Shown: positions 8,400-16,686 of the stretch, in pieces
Numbering within the stretch: position 1 is the first letter of the stretch
Layout: the number at the start of each line of letters is the position of its first letter
DNA from: Neobacillus sp. WH10
GTDB taxonomy: Bacteria > Bacillota > Bacilli > Bacillales > Cytobacillaceae
Length of the DNA stretch: 64,000 bases
Reading direction: 5' to 3'
Assembly: GCF_030123405.1 (NCBI RefSeq)
Contig: NZ_CP126110.1
Location: 4,898,001 to 4,962,000, forward strand
Translations under genes and position numbers: made by a program
The notes under the pieces: model-generated
The model's input: only the letters and a program-made list of their open reading frames with translations
What the model was told of the DNA's origin: nothing
The model's database searches: none

Positions 8400-9011
8400 A
8401 TGAAAAAAACAGAGGATAAACGACATTTACGCTCAATCATAACGCGGCAAAAATTATTAGAAGCTGCAAAGGAGGTTTTTCTTCAAGAAGGCTTCCAAAA
8501 AGCAACAATTTCGCAAATGATAAAAAAAGCGAACATTGGTTACGGAACTGCCTATGTCCATTTTGAAGGAAAGGAAGATCTCTTAATCATATTGATGGAG
8601 GATGTCATGGAGCGATTTTATGAAATTGCCGAAATCTCCTTTCTGCCAAAATCAAAACAAGTAGCAGAGGAAATCATTCACAAGCAGGCGAATGCCTTTT
8701 TATTAATGGCAGAAGCTGAACGGGCTATGATGCAAGTCTTTGAACAGGCAATCGGTGTTTCTGCTTTAATTTCAGATAAATGGAAAGCGATTCGGGAGAA
8801 ATTTATTCAGCGGATCTCAATGGACATTGCTTATGCGCAACAAAATGGATTGGCGAGAGCAGAATTAAACCATGACCTTGTCGCACGAGGCTGGTTTTTT
8901 ACAAATGAAATGTACCTATGGGAAATTGTCCGAGACGAACATCATGCTTCTGTTGAAGAGATTGCAAAAACCATCACCACAGTCTATGTCACCGGGCTGT
9001 ATATTATGTGA
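8400..9011 (+). CDS. TetR-family transcriptional regulator
   Basis: 203 residues. The N-terminal TetR helix-turn-helix is clear: ITRQKLLEAAKEVFLQEGFQ, then ATISQMIKKANIGYGTAYVH and FEGKEDLL. The C-terminal ligand domain has no recognisable signature. Good ribosome binding site GGAGGAATAGGT before ATG. Its divergent position and the palindrome in the kynU promoter suggest control of kynU; it could also control the downstream YhhN-family gene. The inducer is unknown; a tryptophan catabolite is a reasonable guess from context. Confidence 0.9.
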   Translation: MKKTEDKRHLRSIITRQKLLEAAKEVFLQEGFQKATISQMIKKANIGYGTAYVHFEGKEDLLIILMEDVMERFYEIAEISFLPKSKQVAEEIIHKQANAFLLMAEAERAMMQVFEQAIGVSALISDKWKAIREKFIQRISMDIAYAQQNGLARAELNHDLVARGWFFTNEMYLWEIVRDEHHASVEEIAKTITTVYVTGLYIM

Positions 9012-9155
9012 GAAAGCAAGGGGAAGTAAGAGAGCCATCCCCTTGCTTCGAAAAAATAAAGGTAAAATGCTAAAAGATAGTTTATACTTGTATAAATGGT
9101 GCATTTATCCAAAAATTCGCACTCTTTATCAATCTATTAGGAGGAACTGATTCTG

Positions 9156-9827
9156 ATGAAAATTCCTTGGCTTCCTGTGCTAATTTTGTTAACGGGCTTA
9201 TTGTACATTTTCTTTATCCCTGATAACCCGTACTCTGTTAAGATTTTCTTCAAGCTGATCCCAATGCTGTTAATTATTCGTTATGCATACTTGCAATTTT
9301 CCGCCAAAAAAACAATTACCCATTGGCTGATCCTCATTGGATTGTTTTTCTGTATGCTTGGCGATGGCCTGATTGGTTGGTTTGTTGTTGGTCTAAGTGC
9401 CTTTCTCATTGGCCATCTCTTTTATCTGGCAGGTTTCTTGAGTAGATGGCACTTTTCAAAGGTCCGGCTGGTGATGATTTTACCAATTTCTACATATGCT
9501 TTTATGATTGGCAGGGAGATTATCGCTGCCTTACTTCGAGACGGTAACAATGTCCTGATTGTTCCGGTTTTGATCTATATGATCGCCATATCTTTAATGG
9601 CCTGGTCCGCTATCATGACGGGGAACAAATGGGCTATAATCGGCAGCATTTTGTTTGTTTTGTCGGATTCGATATTATCCTGGAATATGTTTGTTTCCGA
9701 TATCGCCTTTTCAGATCAGCTTATCATGACAACCTATTACACCGCTCAATTTCTGATTGCACTCAGCCTTCGATCGTTTGCAATCGATAACAGCCAGACG
9801 ATTGTTAAAACAAGTAGTCATTTATAA
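9156..9827 (+). CDS. YhhN/TMEM86-family membrane protein (lysoplasmalogenase-like)
   Basis: 223 residues with about eight membrane helices. Family signs: GLFFCMLGDGLIGW, with the conserved Gly-Asp in helix three; FLIGHLFYLAGF; and a later SDSILSWNMF segment with a second conserved Asp. TMEM86B in mammals hydrolyses lysoplasmalogens; the bacterial role is not established. It begins after AGGAGGAA and is followed after 13 bp by a glutathione peroxidase gene, so both may form one transcript related to lipid or oxidative damage. That link is inference from position. Confidence 0.8.
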   Translation: MKIPWLPVLILLTGLLYIFFIPDNPYSVKIFFKLIPMLLIIRYAYLQFSAKKTITHWLILIGLFFCMLGDGLIGWFVVGLSAFLIGHLFYLAGFLSRWHFSKVRLVMILPISTYAFMIGREIIAALLRDGNNVLIVPVLIYMIAISLMAWSAIMTGNKWAIIGSILFVLSDSILSWNMFVSDIAFSDQLIMTTYYTAQFLIALSLRSFAIDNSQTIVKTSSHL

Positions 9828-9840
9828 AGGAGTGATTAAA

Positions 9841-10320
9841 ATGAAAACCGTGTATGACTTTCAGGTAAAAATGTCAAATGGCGAGAAGAAATCATTACAT
9901 GAATATGAGGGCAGGCCGTTAATTATTGTCAATACTGCCAGTAAATGCGGGTTTACCCCCCAATTTAAAGGACTGCAGAACTTATATGATACATACAAGG
10001 ATCAAGGGTTGGAAATACTAGGTTTTCCATGTTCTCAGTTCAACAACCAGGAATTTGAACAAATTGAAAAGACAACGGAGTTTTGCCAGATTAACTACGG
10101 AGTAACCTTCCCCATCTTTGCAAAAATTGACGTAAATGGTCCGTTCTCCGATCCTTTATTCAAATATTTAAAGGAACAAAAGACAGGACTTTTATCCCCT
10201 CGAATCAAATGGAATTTCACAAAATTTCTTGTGGACCGTAACGGCCAAGTGATAAAACGCTATGCACCAACAGCAGATCCAAGCAGCATGGAAGATGATT
10301 TAAAAAAATTATTGTCTTAA
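9841..10320 (+). CDS. bsaA: Glutathione peroxidase family protein (thiol peroxidase BsaA type)
   Basis: Reduces hydroperoxides using thiols; Gram-positive members usually use thioredoxin or bacillithiol systems. 159 residues, standard length. The peroxidatic cysteine is in NTASKCGFTPQF; the FPCSQFNNQEF motif (with the resolving Cys and the catalytic Gln region) and the WNFTKFLVDRNG motif follow. Start chosen at 9841 because AAGGAGTGATT lies directly upstream; an open frame extends 28 codons earlier into the preceding gene without a ribosome binding site. A terminator follows. Confidence 0.93.
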   Translation: MKTVYDFQVKMSNGEKKSLHEYEGRPLIIVNTASKCGFTPQFKGLQNLYDTYKDQGLEILGFPCSQFNNQEFEQIEKTTEFCQINYGVTFPIFAKIDVNGPFSDPLFKYLKEQKTGLLSPRIKWNFTKFLVDRNGQVIKRYAPTADPSSMEDDLKKLLS

Positions 10321-10330
10321 TCGTGAATGA

Positions 10331-10371
10331 ACGGACAAAAACCACATCCTCAAAAAATGTGGTTTTATCCG
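10331..10371 (+). terminator. Terminator after glutathione peroxidase gene
   Basis: Hairpin with arms CGGACAAAAACCACAT and ATGTGGTTTTATCCG, 10 bp after the stop codon. Pairing is nearly complete, with one bulge. A-rich and T-rich flanks allow bidirectional use with the convergent phhB gene. Confidence 0.7.
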
Positions 10372-10475
10372 TTTAAAAAATATAGTTTTTTTCGTAAATT
10401 AAGGTCGTAAAACGATTGATTAAGATACAAGAATTTAGTTCGTCTGTACATAAAAACATTTTTCCGATATACTAA

Positions 10476-10793
10476 TCACCCTGTGGATGAAATAGTATGT
10501 TTTATATGTTCATACGTTTTTTCGAATTCGACTGCTAAATCAATGTCCAATGCTGTTACTCCTTTTGCAGCCCATGTGCTGAGCGAAACAATAACAGCCT
10601 TATATTGGATGCTGATAAATGGATGATGTTGGTTTGCTTCAGCAATTTGGCCGATTGCTGAAACAAACTGGATACCTTGCAGGTAATCTTTAAAAATATA
10701 TTTCCTTTCAATCCATTTATCGTCTTTTACCTTCCAGTTTTGAAGTTTTGCACACTCCAATTGTATTTCTAAAGGGGTTAATGCTGTTAACAT
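10476..10793 (-). CDS. phhB: Pterin-4a-carbinolamine dehydratase
   Basis: Dehydrates 4a-hydroxytetrahydrobiopterin made by aromatic amino acid hydroxylases, allowing cofactor recycling. 105 residues, normal for the family. The signature EANQHHPFISI contains the catalytic histidine pair, followed by the conserved VSLSTWAAKGVTALD segment. Its start overlaps the 3' end of phhA by 7 bp, so the two are translationally coupled, as expected for enzyme and cofactor-recycling partner. Transcription depends on the T-box leaders upstream of phhA. Confidence 0.95.
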   Translation of the reverse strand: MLTALTPLEIQLECAKLQNWKVKDDKWIERKYIFKDYLQGIQFVSAIGQIAEANQHHPFISIQYKAVIVSLSTWAAKGVTALDIDLAVEFEKTYEHIKHTISSTG

Positions 10794-12547
10794 TCTTGAC
10801 CTTCCTTTTGAAGCGGAAGTAAAGCTAATCCATTATTGATTAGGCGTTGAAGCTCTTTTGTTTTGCTGAGGTTGAGCAATTCTTGATGCACTTGTTCTGT
10901 TTCCATCGTTTGCACACCATGTCCACAGAACAACTCCAGAATTTCCATACGCAACAGCCATTCCTTTGGAAAAGAGCTTCTCAAATCTTGCAGAACTGTT
11001 TGGACAGTAACCATACTATTTTCATCCAGTGACTCTTTTTCACGAACTTCTCTAATTGTTTGGTACAGATTTTCTAATTCTGTTAACCGTCTTGGTGCTA
11101 TTGATTCTTTTTTAGGTATTTCTTCTACACCGAAGAAGGCTTCTGCATCTGCAGCTCCTGGAAAAGCAGAAGTAACGGCTGATCCTACCGCCATGTCGAA
11201 TACTCCCCAAGTCTCCTCAAATAACATTTGATCTCCTAATGTGACTATACAGTTTTCGAAGGAAATAAGATTTATTTTGTTCTTGTTTCGGATAATATTT
11301 GTAACAATTCCCGTTACTTGAATGCCGCTCTTGAATGTCAAAGTCGCTTTTCGTCCTTTTTCTATTCCTAAAGCCAGAAGTTGTTCCTTGTTACATTCTT
11401 CAAGAGAAATGTCCTCTTCTAATAAACCAATTGGCGTTCCAAAACCATCACAATGAATTGCTTTCGAATGTCCAGGAAGCTCCTTATCATTAATAGCCAA
11501 GGCTGTTGGTCCTGCTGTTTTCACATAAATGGCCTCGCCATCTGGATCTTTAAGCGTTTTTTCGATCGTTCCTGTAATTTGTATTCCCGAGTTCAATACA
11601 AATGTCGACGTACTGCCTGATTGGAGTGCCTTATCTAAGCTCTCAGTTCCACCTTTTCGAAAGGCCATTGATTGGGAAAACTCTTCGATAGCCTCTATCA
11701 ATTGATCAAAGCTCTCGCAAACAAATAATTGCGGCTGCATGGTCGTTACATCGTAGCTTGTCTGAATACAAGACTCTACCGAAAAAGGAAGTTTTACTAC
11801 TTCTTTAGACAAGCAATGCTTGCTTTCTCCTACAGAAGATAACAGACCTGCACCATATATTTGAGGGTTTTCCAACGTACCTATTAGTCCGTACTCCACT
11901 GTCCACCAGAAAATTCGCGAGATTTGTTCTGCTTCTGACATACCTGTTACCGCTTTTTGCTTTTCGCTTAGTAACCGTTTTGCTTCTTCAATTTGTTGTG
12001 GAGTGGAATTGCGGGCCTCCATTACGATTGAAAGATGTCTTACGGCTTCAAATACTTCATGTTCTGCTCTTGTTGCAAACGCCTTTACGCCAATTTCTCC
12101 AAATCGTTTTACATATGAAGCATATTGAGAATCAAAAATGATCGGTGCATGTCCTGCGGCTTCGTGGATTATATCCGGTGCCGGTGTATATTCAATGTTT
12201 TCAACTTTTCGAATATCCACAGCAATTGGCAAAATACCATGAGCTTGAAAATCAAAAAAAGCAACACCCGGAATTAAGCCATCTACAATTGCAGCTCCCC
12301 AGCCAATTTTTGCAAGACGTTCATTCATATCTGATACATTTGGAATTGCCTCTATGTCAATCCCCGATGCCCGGAGACCTTCCACATACGCCGGATGAGC
12401 AGTATCCTTTAGGACATGATGATTTTGTCTCATAACATATCGCCATACCGCATGATCGATTGGTGTGTACTGTTCGTAATGCTGCTCTGAGACAAATTGT
12501 CTCAAATGAACTGGAATCTGTTTTATAGGTTTCAATAATTGGTTCAT
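10787..12547 (-). CDS. phhA: Phenylalanine 4-monooxygenase, long form
   Basis: Hydroxylates phenylalanine to tyrosine with a pterin cofactor and non-heme iron. 586 residues, about twice the size of proteobacterial PhhA, but matching the long form known in the Bacillus cereus group. The catalytic domain is N-terminal: iron ligands are His128 and His133 in IIHEAAGH and Glu218 in WWTVEYG. The C-terminal half (from about 300) has beta-rich repeats (ITGTIEKTLKDPDGEAIYVK and VTGIVTNIIRNKNKINLIS) of unknown role. GAAAGGATTG precedes the ATG. Three T-box leaders precede it, so expression should rise when tyrosyl-tRNA is uncharged. Confidence 0.95.
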   Translation of the reverse strand: MNQLLKPIKQIPVHLRQFVSEQHYEQYTPIDHAVWRYVMRQNHHVLKDTAHPAYVEGLRASGIDIEAIPNVSDMNERLAKIGWGAAIVDGLIPGVAFFDFQAHGILPIAVDIRKVENIEYTPAPDIIHEAAGHAPIIFDSQYASYVKRFGEIGVKAFATRAEHEVFEAVRHLSIVMEARNSTPQQIEEAKRLLSEKQKAVTGMSEAEQISRIFWWTVEYGLIGTLENPQIYGAGLLSSVGESKHCLSKEVVKLPFSVESCIQTSYDVTTMQPQLFVCESFDQLIEAIEEFSQSMAFRKGGTESLDKALQSGSTSTFVLNSGIQITGTIEKTLKDPDGEAIYVKTAGPTALAINDKELPGHSKAIHCDGFGTPIGLLEEDISLEECNKEQLLALGIEKGRKATLTFKSGIQVTGIVTNIIRNKNKINLISFENCIVTLGDQMLFEETWGVFDMAVGSAVTSAFPGAADAEAFFGVEEIPKKESIAPRRLTELENLYQTIREVREKESLDENSMVTVQTVLQDLRSSFPKEWLLRMEILELFCGHGVQTMETEQVHQELLNLSKTKELQRLINNGLALLPLQKEGQEC

Positions 12548-12636
12548 ACTAGATTCAATCCTTTCTTTTCAATTTTTTTGAATTCTCTTAACATGGTAAT
12601 CGAATTCTACATTCCATCTTTGCTTTCCTCCTTTTC

Positions 12637-12728
12637 ATAAAGAAAACTTGTCGACTGGCGAGCCGTTAGGCGAAGACAGAGGCGTAGTTGCACTTATGCC
12701 TGATAGGAAAGTTAAACTTTCCTACGGC
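12637..12728. repeat. Dispersed intergenic repeat, copy A
   Basis: About 90 bp beginning AAAGAAAACTTGTCGACTGG and ending in the small hairpin TAGGAAAGTT/AACTTTCCTA. A near-identical copy is at 18651-18744 and a truncated one at 49979-50020. It lies between the third T-box terminator and phhA, so it would be part of the phhA 5' leader. Confidence 0.8.
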
Positions 12729-12729
12729 T

Positions 12730-12985
12730 AAAAAAAACCCTACTGGAAAACCAGTAGGGACGAATAGACTTCGTGGTACCACCCTAGTTGCGAGCTTTCG
12801 CTCACCACTTCATTCTAATAACGACTTTGCTGCCGTCTTTCCCTTCATAAAGAACTCCTGCCTTTACTACGAAAAAGAAACTCCAGGTGTGTAATTCATG
12901 CTTACGTTTGTACTGATTCACACCAACCATCAGCTCTCTGTAGACAAAATGCTAAGCACTACTGTATTCCCTTCCACGCTTGTAT
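12730..12985 (-). promoter_or_regulatory. T-box leader 3 of 3 (Tyr specifier), proximal to phhA
   Basis: On the minus strand: stem I with GNUG/AG-box elements, specifier region GAATTACAC giving UAC (Tyr) followed by A, T-box AGGGTGGTACCACG (12772-12785), and terminator stem CCCTACTGG/CCAGTAGGG (12738-12759) with a T-run. The usual ACCGCG end of the T-box is ACCACG here, a change not present in copies 1 and 2. The UGGU bulge is intact and would pair with the ACCA end of tRNA-Tyr. Confidence 0.92.
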
Positions 12986-13010
12986 CCTATGAAATTTTTA
13001 AAAACCAAAT

Positions 13011-13265
13011 AAAAAGGCCCTACTGGAAAACCAGTAGGGCCGAATAGACTTCGCGGTACCACCCTAGTTGTGAGCATACACTCACCACTTCATTCTAATA
13101 ACGACTTTGCTGCCGTCTTTCCCTTCATAAAGAACTGCTGCCTTTACTACGAAAAAGAAACTCCGGGAGTGTAATTCATGCTTACGTTTGTACTAATTCG
13201 CACCAACCATCAGCTCTCTGTAGACAAAATGCTAAGCACTACTGTATTCCCTTCCATGCTTGTAT
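13011..13265 (-). promoter_or_regulatory. T-box leader 2 of 3 (Tyr specifier)
   Basis: Middle copy. Specifier UAC in GAATTACACTCCC, T-box AGGGTGGTACCGCG at 13052-13065, and a 12-bp-class terminator stem GGCCCTACTGG / CCAGTAGGGCC at 13016-13041 followed by TTTTT on the minus strand. The sequence is nearly identical to the flanking copies, so the array arose by recent tandem duplication. Confidence 0.93.
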
Positions 13266-13289
13266 CCTATGAAATTTTTAAAAACAAAT

Positions 13290-13541
13290 AAAAAGTCCCT
13301 ACTGGAAAAACCAGTAGGGACGAATAGACTTCGCGGTACCACCCTAGTTGCGAGCATACGCTCACCACTTCATTCTGATAACGGCTTTGTTGCCGTCTTC
13401 CCCTTCATAAAGGCTGCTGCCTTTACTACGAAAAAGAAACTCCGGGAGTGTAATTCATGCTTACGTTTGTACTGATTTGCACCAACCATCAGCTCTCTGT
13501 AGACAAAATGCTAAGCACTACTAAATTCCGTTCAACGCTCT
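13290..13541 (-). promoter_or_regulatory. T-box leader 1 of 3 (Tyr specifier), promoter-proximal
   Basis: First leader to be transcribed. Stem I starts near GAGCGTTGAACGG, AG-box AGAGAGCTGATGGTTGGTG, specifier UAC in GAATTACACTCCC, T-box AGGGTGGTACCGCG at 13332-13345, and terminator GTCCCTACTGG/CCAGTAGGGAC at 13295-13321 with T-run. All three copies must be antiterminated for full read-through into phhA. Confidence 0.93.
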
Positions 13542-13571
13542 ATAATATATAACATTTTTTTAGTATAACGA

Positions 13572-13601
13572 ATTATAAATGGAGATTAAATAAATTGTCA
13601 A
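13572..13601 (-). promoter_or_regulatory. Promoter of the T-box array / phhAB operon
   Basis: Minus strand: -35 TTGACA (13601-13596), 18-bp spacer, -10 TATAAT (13577-13572), about 25 bp upstream of the first T-box stem. Both boxes match the SigA consensus exactly. Confidence 0.8.
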
Positions 13602-13666
13602 GGATTAAATATTAATAGATATATAATCCTTCATAGGCTTTTGAATTTTATAATTCCCTTTGACAC

Positions 13667-14020
13667 CTAAATATGTTGTAATTTATCCGGGTTCCGTACA
13701 AAGTAAAGGTTGCCGATTGCATTTTTCTCTACATGTATATGCAATACGGTCTCTATCACGCCATCCTTCCGAACCACCAACCCAGTTTGGCCGTTTAGAG
13801 GTGTCAGCTCGATTTGAACGTTTTCTCCGAGATTGGATACCTGATTGAACAGCCCAAGCAGGAATCTAGCCACACGTTCAGGTGTTTGGATTGGATGAGT
13901 TGCAGCAGACGTTTTACCACCGCCGTCCGAAATCAGGACAACGTCTTCAACAATTAAAGCCACTACCGAATTAATGGTATTTTGTTCGAGGGTCGCGCTA
14001 TAAACCGCTGTACCTATTCC
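13667..14020 (-). pseudogene. Remnant of an ECF41-type (SigJ-like) sigma factor, C-terminal domain only
   Basis: About 98 residues are open from an internal Met at 13963, and the same frame continues upstream (YSATLEQNTINSVVALIVED) to about 14020. The DGGGK motif and the SnoaL/NTF2-like tail (NPDKLQHI at the end) are typical of the C-terminal domain of ECF41 sigma factors, which tunes sigma activity. The sigma2 and sigma4 regions that bind promoters are absent; the sequence upstream is interrupted by stops before the next gene. It is therefore a decayed gene and should not function as a sigma factor. Confidence 0.75.
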
Positions 14021-14088
14021 TCTCCTGCCAATTCGCTGCTAATTAACACCTCTTCGGAAATCCCCATTCTCTCTGGCACGGCTCATGT

Positions 14089-15333
14089 CTATGTTTGATC
14101 AGAGGAATGATCATTTCTAAACTGTCTTGGGGTTAAACCTGTGTATTTTTTAAAGATTTTTATAAAATAACTTTGATCGTTAAAATTTAGCCACGTGCTG
14201 ATGTCTGAAATCGGATAATTTGTTATAACTAACAGCTTTTTTGCTTCGTCTACTCGTTGCCGTTGTATATATTCACTTATTGGTATACCAACTTCTTTTT
14301 TAAAAAGGGATGATAAGTAATTGGGACTTAAACGACACATTTCTGCAAGGTGATCAAGTGTGATGTCTCCATAAAGATGGTTATAAATATAATGTTGACA
14401 AGCGGTTATCGCTGCAGAATATTTTCCTACATTTAATTGGTGTACACGATTGGTAAAATCACTAATGGCTTCTTCCGTTAATTTCAATATTGCTTTTAGG
14501 TTTCCTAAATCCTCGAGTTGTTGAATATAAAAATCACTTAATGTAAAGGCCGTTTCCTCATTTAAGCCACCTTCAATGGCAGCTCTGCAAACAAGGGCAA
14601 TTCCAGTTATCATTAAATTTTTTTCACTTCTTAAGCGGTTCCGTTTCGACAATAATCCTAATTCTGCTTCACCGACAATTGAGTAGTCGAAGATATCCTT
14701 TAATTTATCTATACGTCCATTTTTGACATAATCAAGCAAAACCCGTTCATATGAAAGATTGGAATGGAAAATGAAATCCCTTCTCCCTTTTGAAAGCTCA
14801 AGATCCAGATTCTCTGATTCAATTATGACGAGGTCTAACGCTTTGTTATTTTGTATGACAAACGTTTTATCTAACGTTTTATGATAAATCAAATAATAAA
14901 CCATTAAACTAATCGTTAGGAGTTGTTGACGATCAATAATGGGGATAGATTGATAGTATTCAATAAGATTCCTTTTATTGACGTTTCCTTTAAAAGCATC
15001 CATGATCTTAGTAATATTTTCATCAGATATTTCTGACTCAAGGGAAGGTCCTACAATAATGGTGCCTAAAAAGTGATTTGTTTTTTTTAGATTAACAAAG
15101 AAAAAGTTCAAATTTGAATTTGAAAAGAAGATAGGAAAATCATTTGGATCCTCTTCATAGGTATAAACACTTATCTGCTCCTTGAACAGGTGATAATATG
15201 GATTTCTCCGTAGGTCACTTCTTGAAAATTCGTATTCGAACTCACCAAATTGATTGACATAATAAACGGGTATTTGATGAACTTCAGAAATAAGCTGACA
15301 AATATATTGTAAATCTTCCTTGGATATTTCCAT
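14089..15333 (-). CDS. AraC-family transcriptional regulator
   Basis: 414 residues. The C-terminal 100 residues carry the two AraC helix-turn-helix motifs: ITLDHLAEMCRLSPNYLSSL and PISDISTWLNFNDQSYFIKI, ending YTGLTPRQFRN. The large N-terminal region (about 300 residues) has no signature I recognise; it resembles the sensor part of YSIRK-type AraC regulators of Firmicutes. It is divergent from the SDR gene at 15489 and is the likely regulator of that gene. The ribosome binding site is weak. Confidence 0.85.
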   Translation of the reverse strand: MEISKEDLQYICQLISEVHQIPVYYVNQFGEFEYEFSRSDLRRNPYYHLFKEQISVYTYEEDPNDFPIFFSNSNLNFFFVNLKKTNHFLGTIIVGPSLESEISDENITKIMDAFKGNVNKRNLIEYYQSIPIIDRQQLLTISLMVYYLIYHKTLDKTFVIQNNKALDLVIIESENLDLELSKGRRDFIFHSNLSYERVLLDYVKNGRIDKLKDIFDYSIVGEAELGLLSKRNRLRSEKNLMITGIALVCRAAIEGGLNEETAFTLSDFYIQQLEDLGNLKAILKLTEEAISDFTNRVHQLNVGKYSAAITACQHYIYNHLYGDITLDHLAEMCRLSPNYLSSLFKKEVGIPISEYIQRQRVDEAKKLLVITNYPISDISTWLNFNDQSYFIKIFKKYTGLTPRQFRNDHSSDQT

Positions 15334-15488
15334 CTATTTTATATACTCCATTCATTTTTTGAAATCGATTACACTATTTATTATTGACAATAAAAAAATA
15401 CTATTATCCGTATGATAATACAATAAATAATTCTTTATCAGCAATAAAATAGTTGATGTAAGAAATCTAAAACAAAGGGGAAATGAAC

Positions 15489-16247
15489 ATGGAATTAACA
15501 AATAAAATTGCCGTAATAACTGGGGCAGGAAGTGGAATTGGTAGAGCAAGCAGCTTGAAACTTGCTAGTAACGGGGCAACAGTTGTATTAGTCGATTTCA
15601 ATAAGGAAACAGGGGAAGAAACATTAAAACTTGTGAAGGAGCAAGGCGGAGAAGGTATCTTCGTTCAGGCCGATGTCTCAAAAAGTGAAGATGTGCAAAA
15701 CTATGTAAATAAAGCAGTTGAAACATATGGACGTATTGATATATTTTTCAATAATGCAGGTATTATCCAAAAGTTTGCACCTTTCACTACAGTAGAAGAA
15801 TCCGAATTTGACCGGATTATGTCCATCAATGTAAAAGGCGTATTCCTTGGATTAAAATATGTGTTAAAAGTGATGGACGAGCAAGGAAGCGGATCAATTA
15901 TTAACACTGCTTCGACTGCAGGAATTCGACCTGAACATAGTGTAGCTGTTTATTCAGCAAGCAAACATGCGGTTATAGGGTTAACCAAAGGTGCTGCATT
16001 AGAATATGCTAAAAAAGGAATCCGTATTAATGCGCTTTGCCCAGGCGGTGTTCAAACAGCTTTAACCGCTAGTGTTGCTGATCAGTTTGCAAAAGGCGGC
16101 TACATCCCAGAAGAGTTTTCAAATATGAGAATGGGTCGTTATGCTGATCCGAACGAACTTGCTGAAATGGTTGCTTTCTTAGCATCTGATAAAGCAAGCT
16201 ATATGACCGGCTCAGTTGTCCTTGTAGATGGTGGTTTAACTTTATAA
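15489..16247 (+). CDS. SDR-family NAD(P)-dependent oxidoreductase
   Basis: Classical short-chain dehydrogenase, 252 residues. Cofactor-binding TGAGSGIG near residue 12, NNAG, catalytic Ser in NTAST, and YSASK with the catalytic Tyr and Lys. The Asp after beta-strand two (VLVDFNKE) suggests NAD preference. The C-terminal VDGG motif is present. The second of two close ATGs is chosen because AAAGGGG then has an 8-bp spacing. The substrate is not predictable; glucose, acyl and secondary alcohol dehydrogenases share these motifs. A divergent AraC regulator is adjacent. Confidence 0.9.
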   Translation: MELTNKIAVITGAGSGIGRASSLKLASNGATVVLVDFNKETGEETLKLVKEQGGEGIFVQADVSKSEDVQNYVNKAVETYGRIDIFFNNAGIIQKFAPFTTVEESEFDRIMSINVKGVFLGLKYVLKVMDEQGSGSIINTASTAGIRPEHSVAVYSASKHAVIGLTKGAALEYAKKGIRINALCPGGVQTALTASVADQFAKGGYIPEEFSNMRMGRYADPNELAEMVAFLASDKASYMTGSVVLVDGGLTL

Positions 16248-16468
16248 GCTTAAGAAACAACAAGCAGGGGTCAAACATTCTTATGATAGTATAAATGGTA
16301 AAGAAGGTGCTTTCCATGATAAATATCCGGTTTAAAATATATATTAGAGAACTTAGCTCCGCACAAATGTATACGATGAAGCATTGTACGGAGCTTAATC
16401 GGGAAGCATCAAGTTTCCTATATTCATCGGCTTATAGTTGCTAAAAAGTGTAGTGCTGCTATGCTTTT

Positions 16469-16539
16469 TTGCGTATGACTATTTGCCGAAGGATAATTGA
16501 TTAAAGGGCCATAGACAATGCTTTGTCTATGGCCCTTTG
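16469..16539 (+). promoter_or_regulatory. Candidate promoter and 5' hairpin of the ABC-F leader
   Basis: -35 TTGCGT at 16469-16474, 17-bp spacer, -10 GATAAT at 16492-16497. The start point would fall just before a strong hairpin AAAGGGCCATAGACAA / TTGTCTATGGCCCTTT (16504-16539). The hairpin is followed by TTTGTTTTGG, so it may itself terminate or may be the first fold of the leader. Confidence 0.5.
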
Positions 16540-16597
16540 TTTTGGATATTTCAATGAGTTTTCTCGGAATTGAAATAATATTTGTTGTATTCTTTCT

Positions 16598-16664
16598 ATG
16601 CAGCAAAACCACTAAAGCAAAGAGCTAGCGTCTTTTGTGACACTGTCTCTTTGCTTTTTTTATT
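16598..16664 (+). promoter_or_regulatory. Attenuator-like terminator upstream of the ABC-F gene
   Basis: Perfect 11-bp stem AAAGCAAAGAG (16614-16624) / CTCTTTGCTTT (16647-16657) followed by a long T-rich run, ending about 25 bp before the ABC-F start codon. A five-codon reading frame (MQQNH, 16598-16615) ends inside the left arm, but it has no good ribosome binding site. The layout matches transcription attenuation known for antibiotic-resistance ABC-F genes. Confidence 0.65.
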
Positions 16665-16686
16665 TTTTAGGAAAAGAGGAAAAAAG

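Noticed and set aside
12688..13475. Two similar plus-strand frames of 68 and 71 codons sharing GTNRLRGTTLVAS
   Set aside because: Their similarity comes from the T-box copies, whose antisense they translate; there are no ribosome binding sites.
16582..16686. N-terminal extension of the ABC-F protein (MLYSFYAAKPL...)
   Set aside because: The extension would be encoded by the attenuator hairpin; a good ribosome binding site precedes the ATG at 16687.
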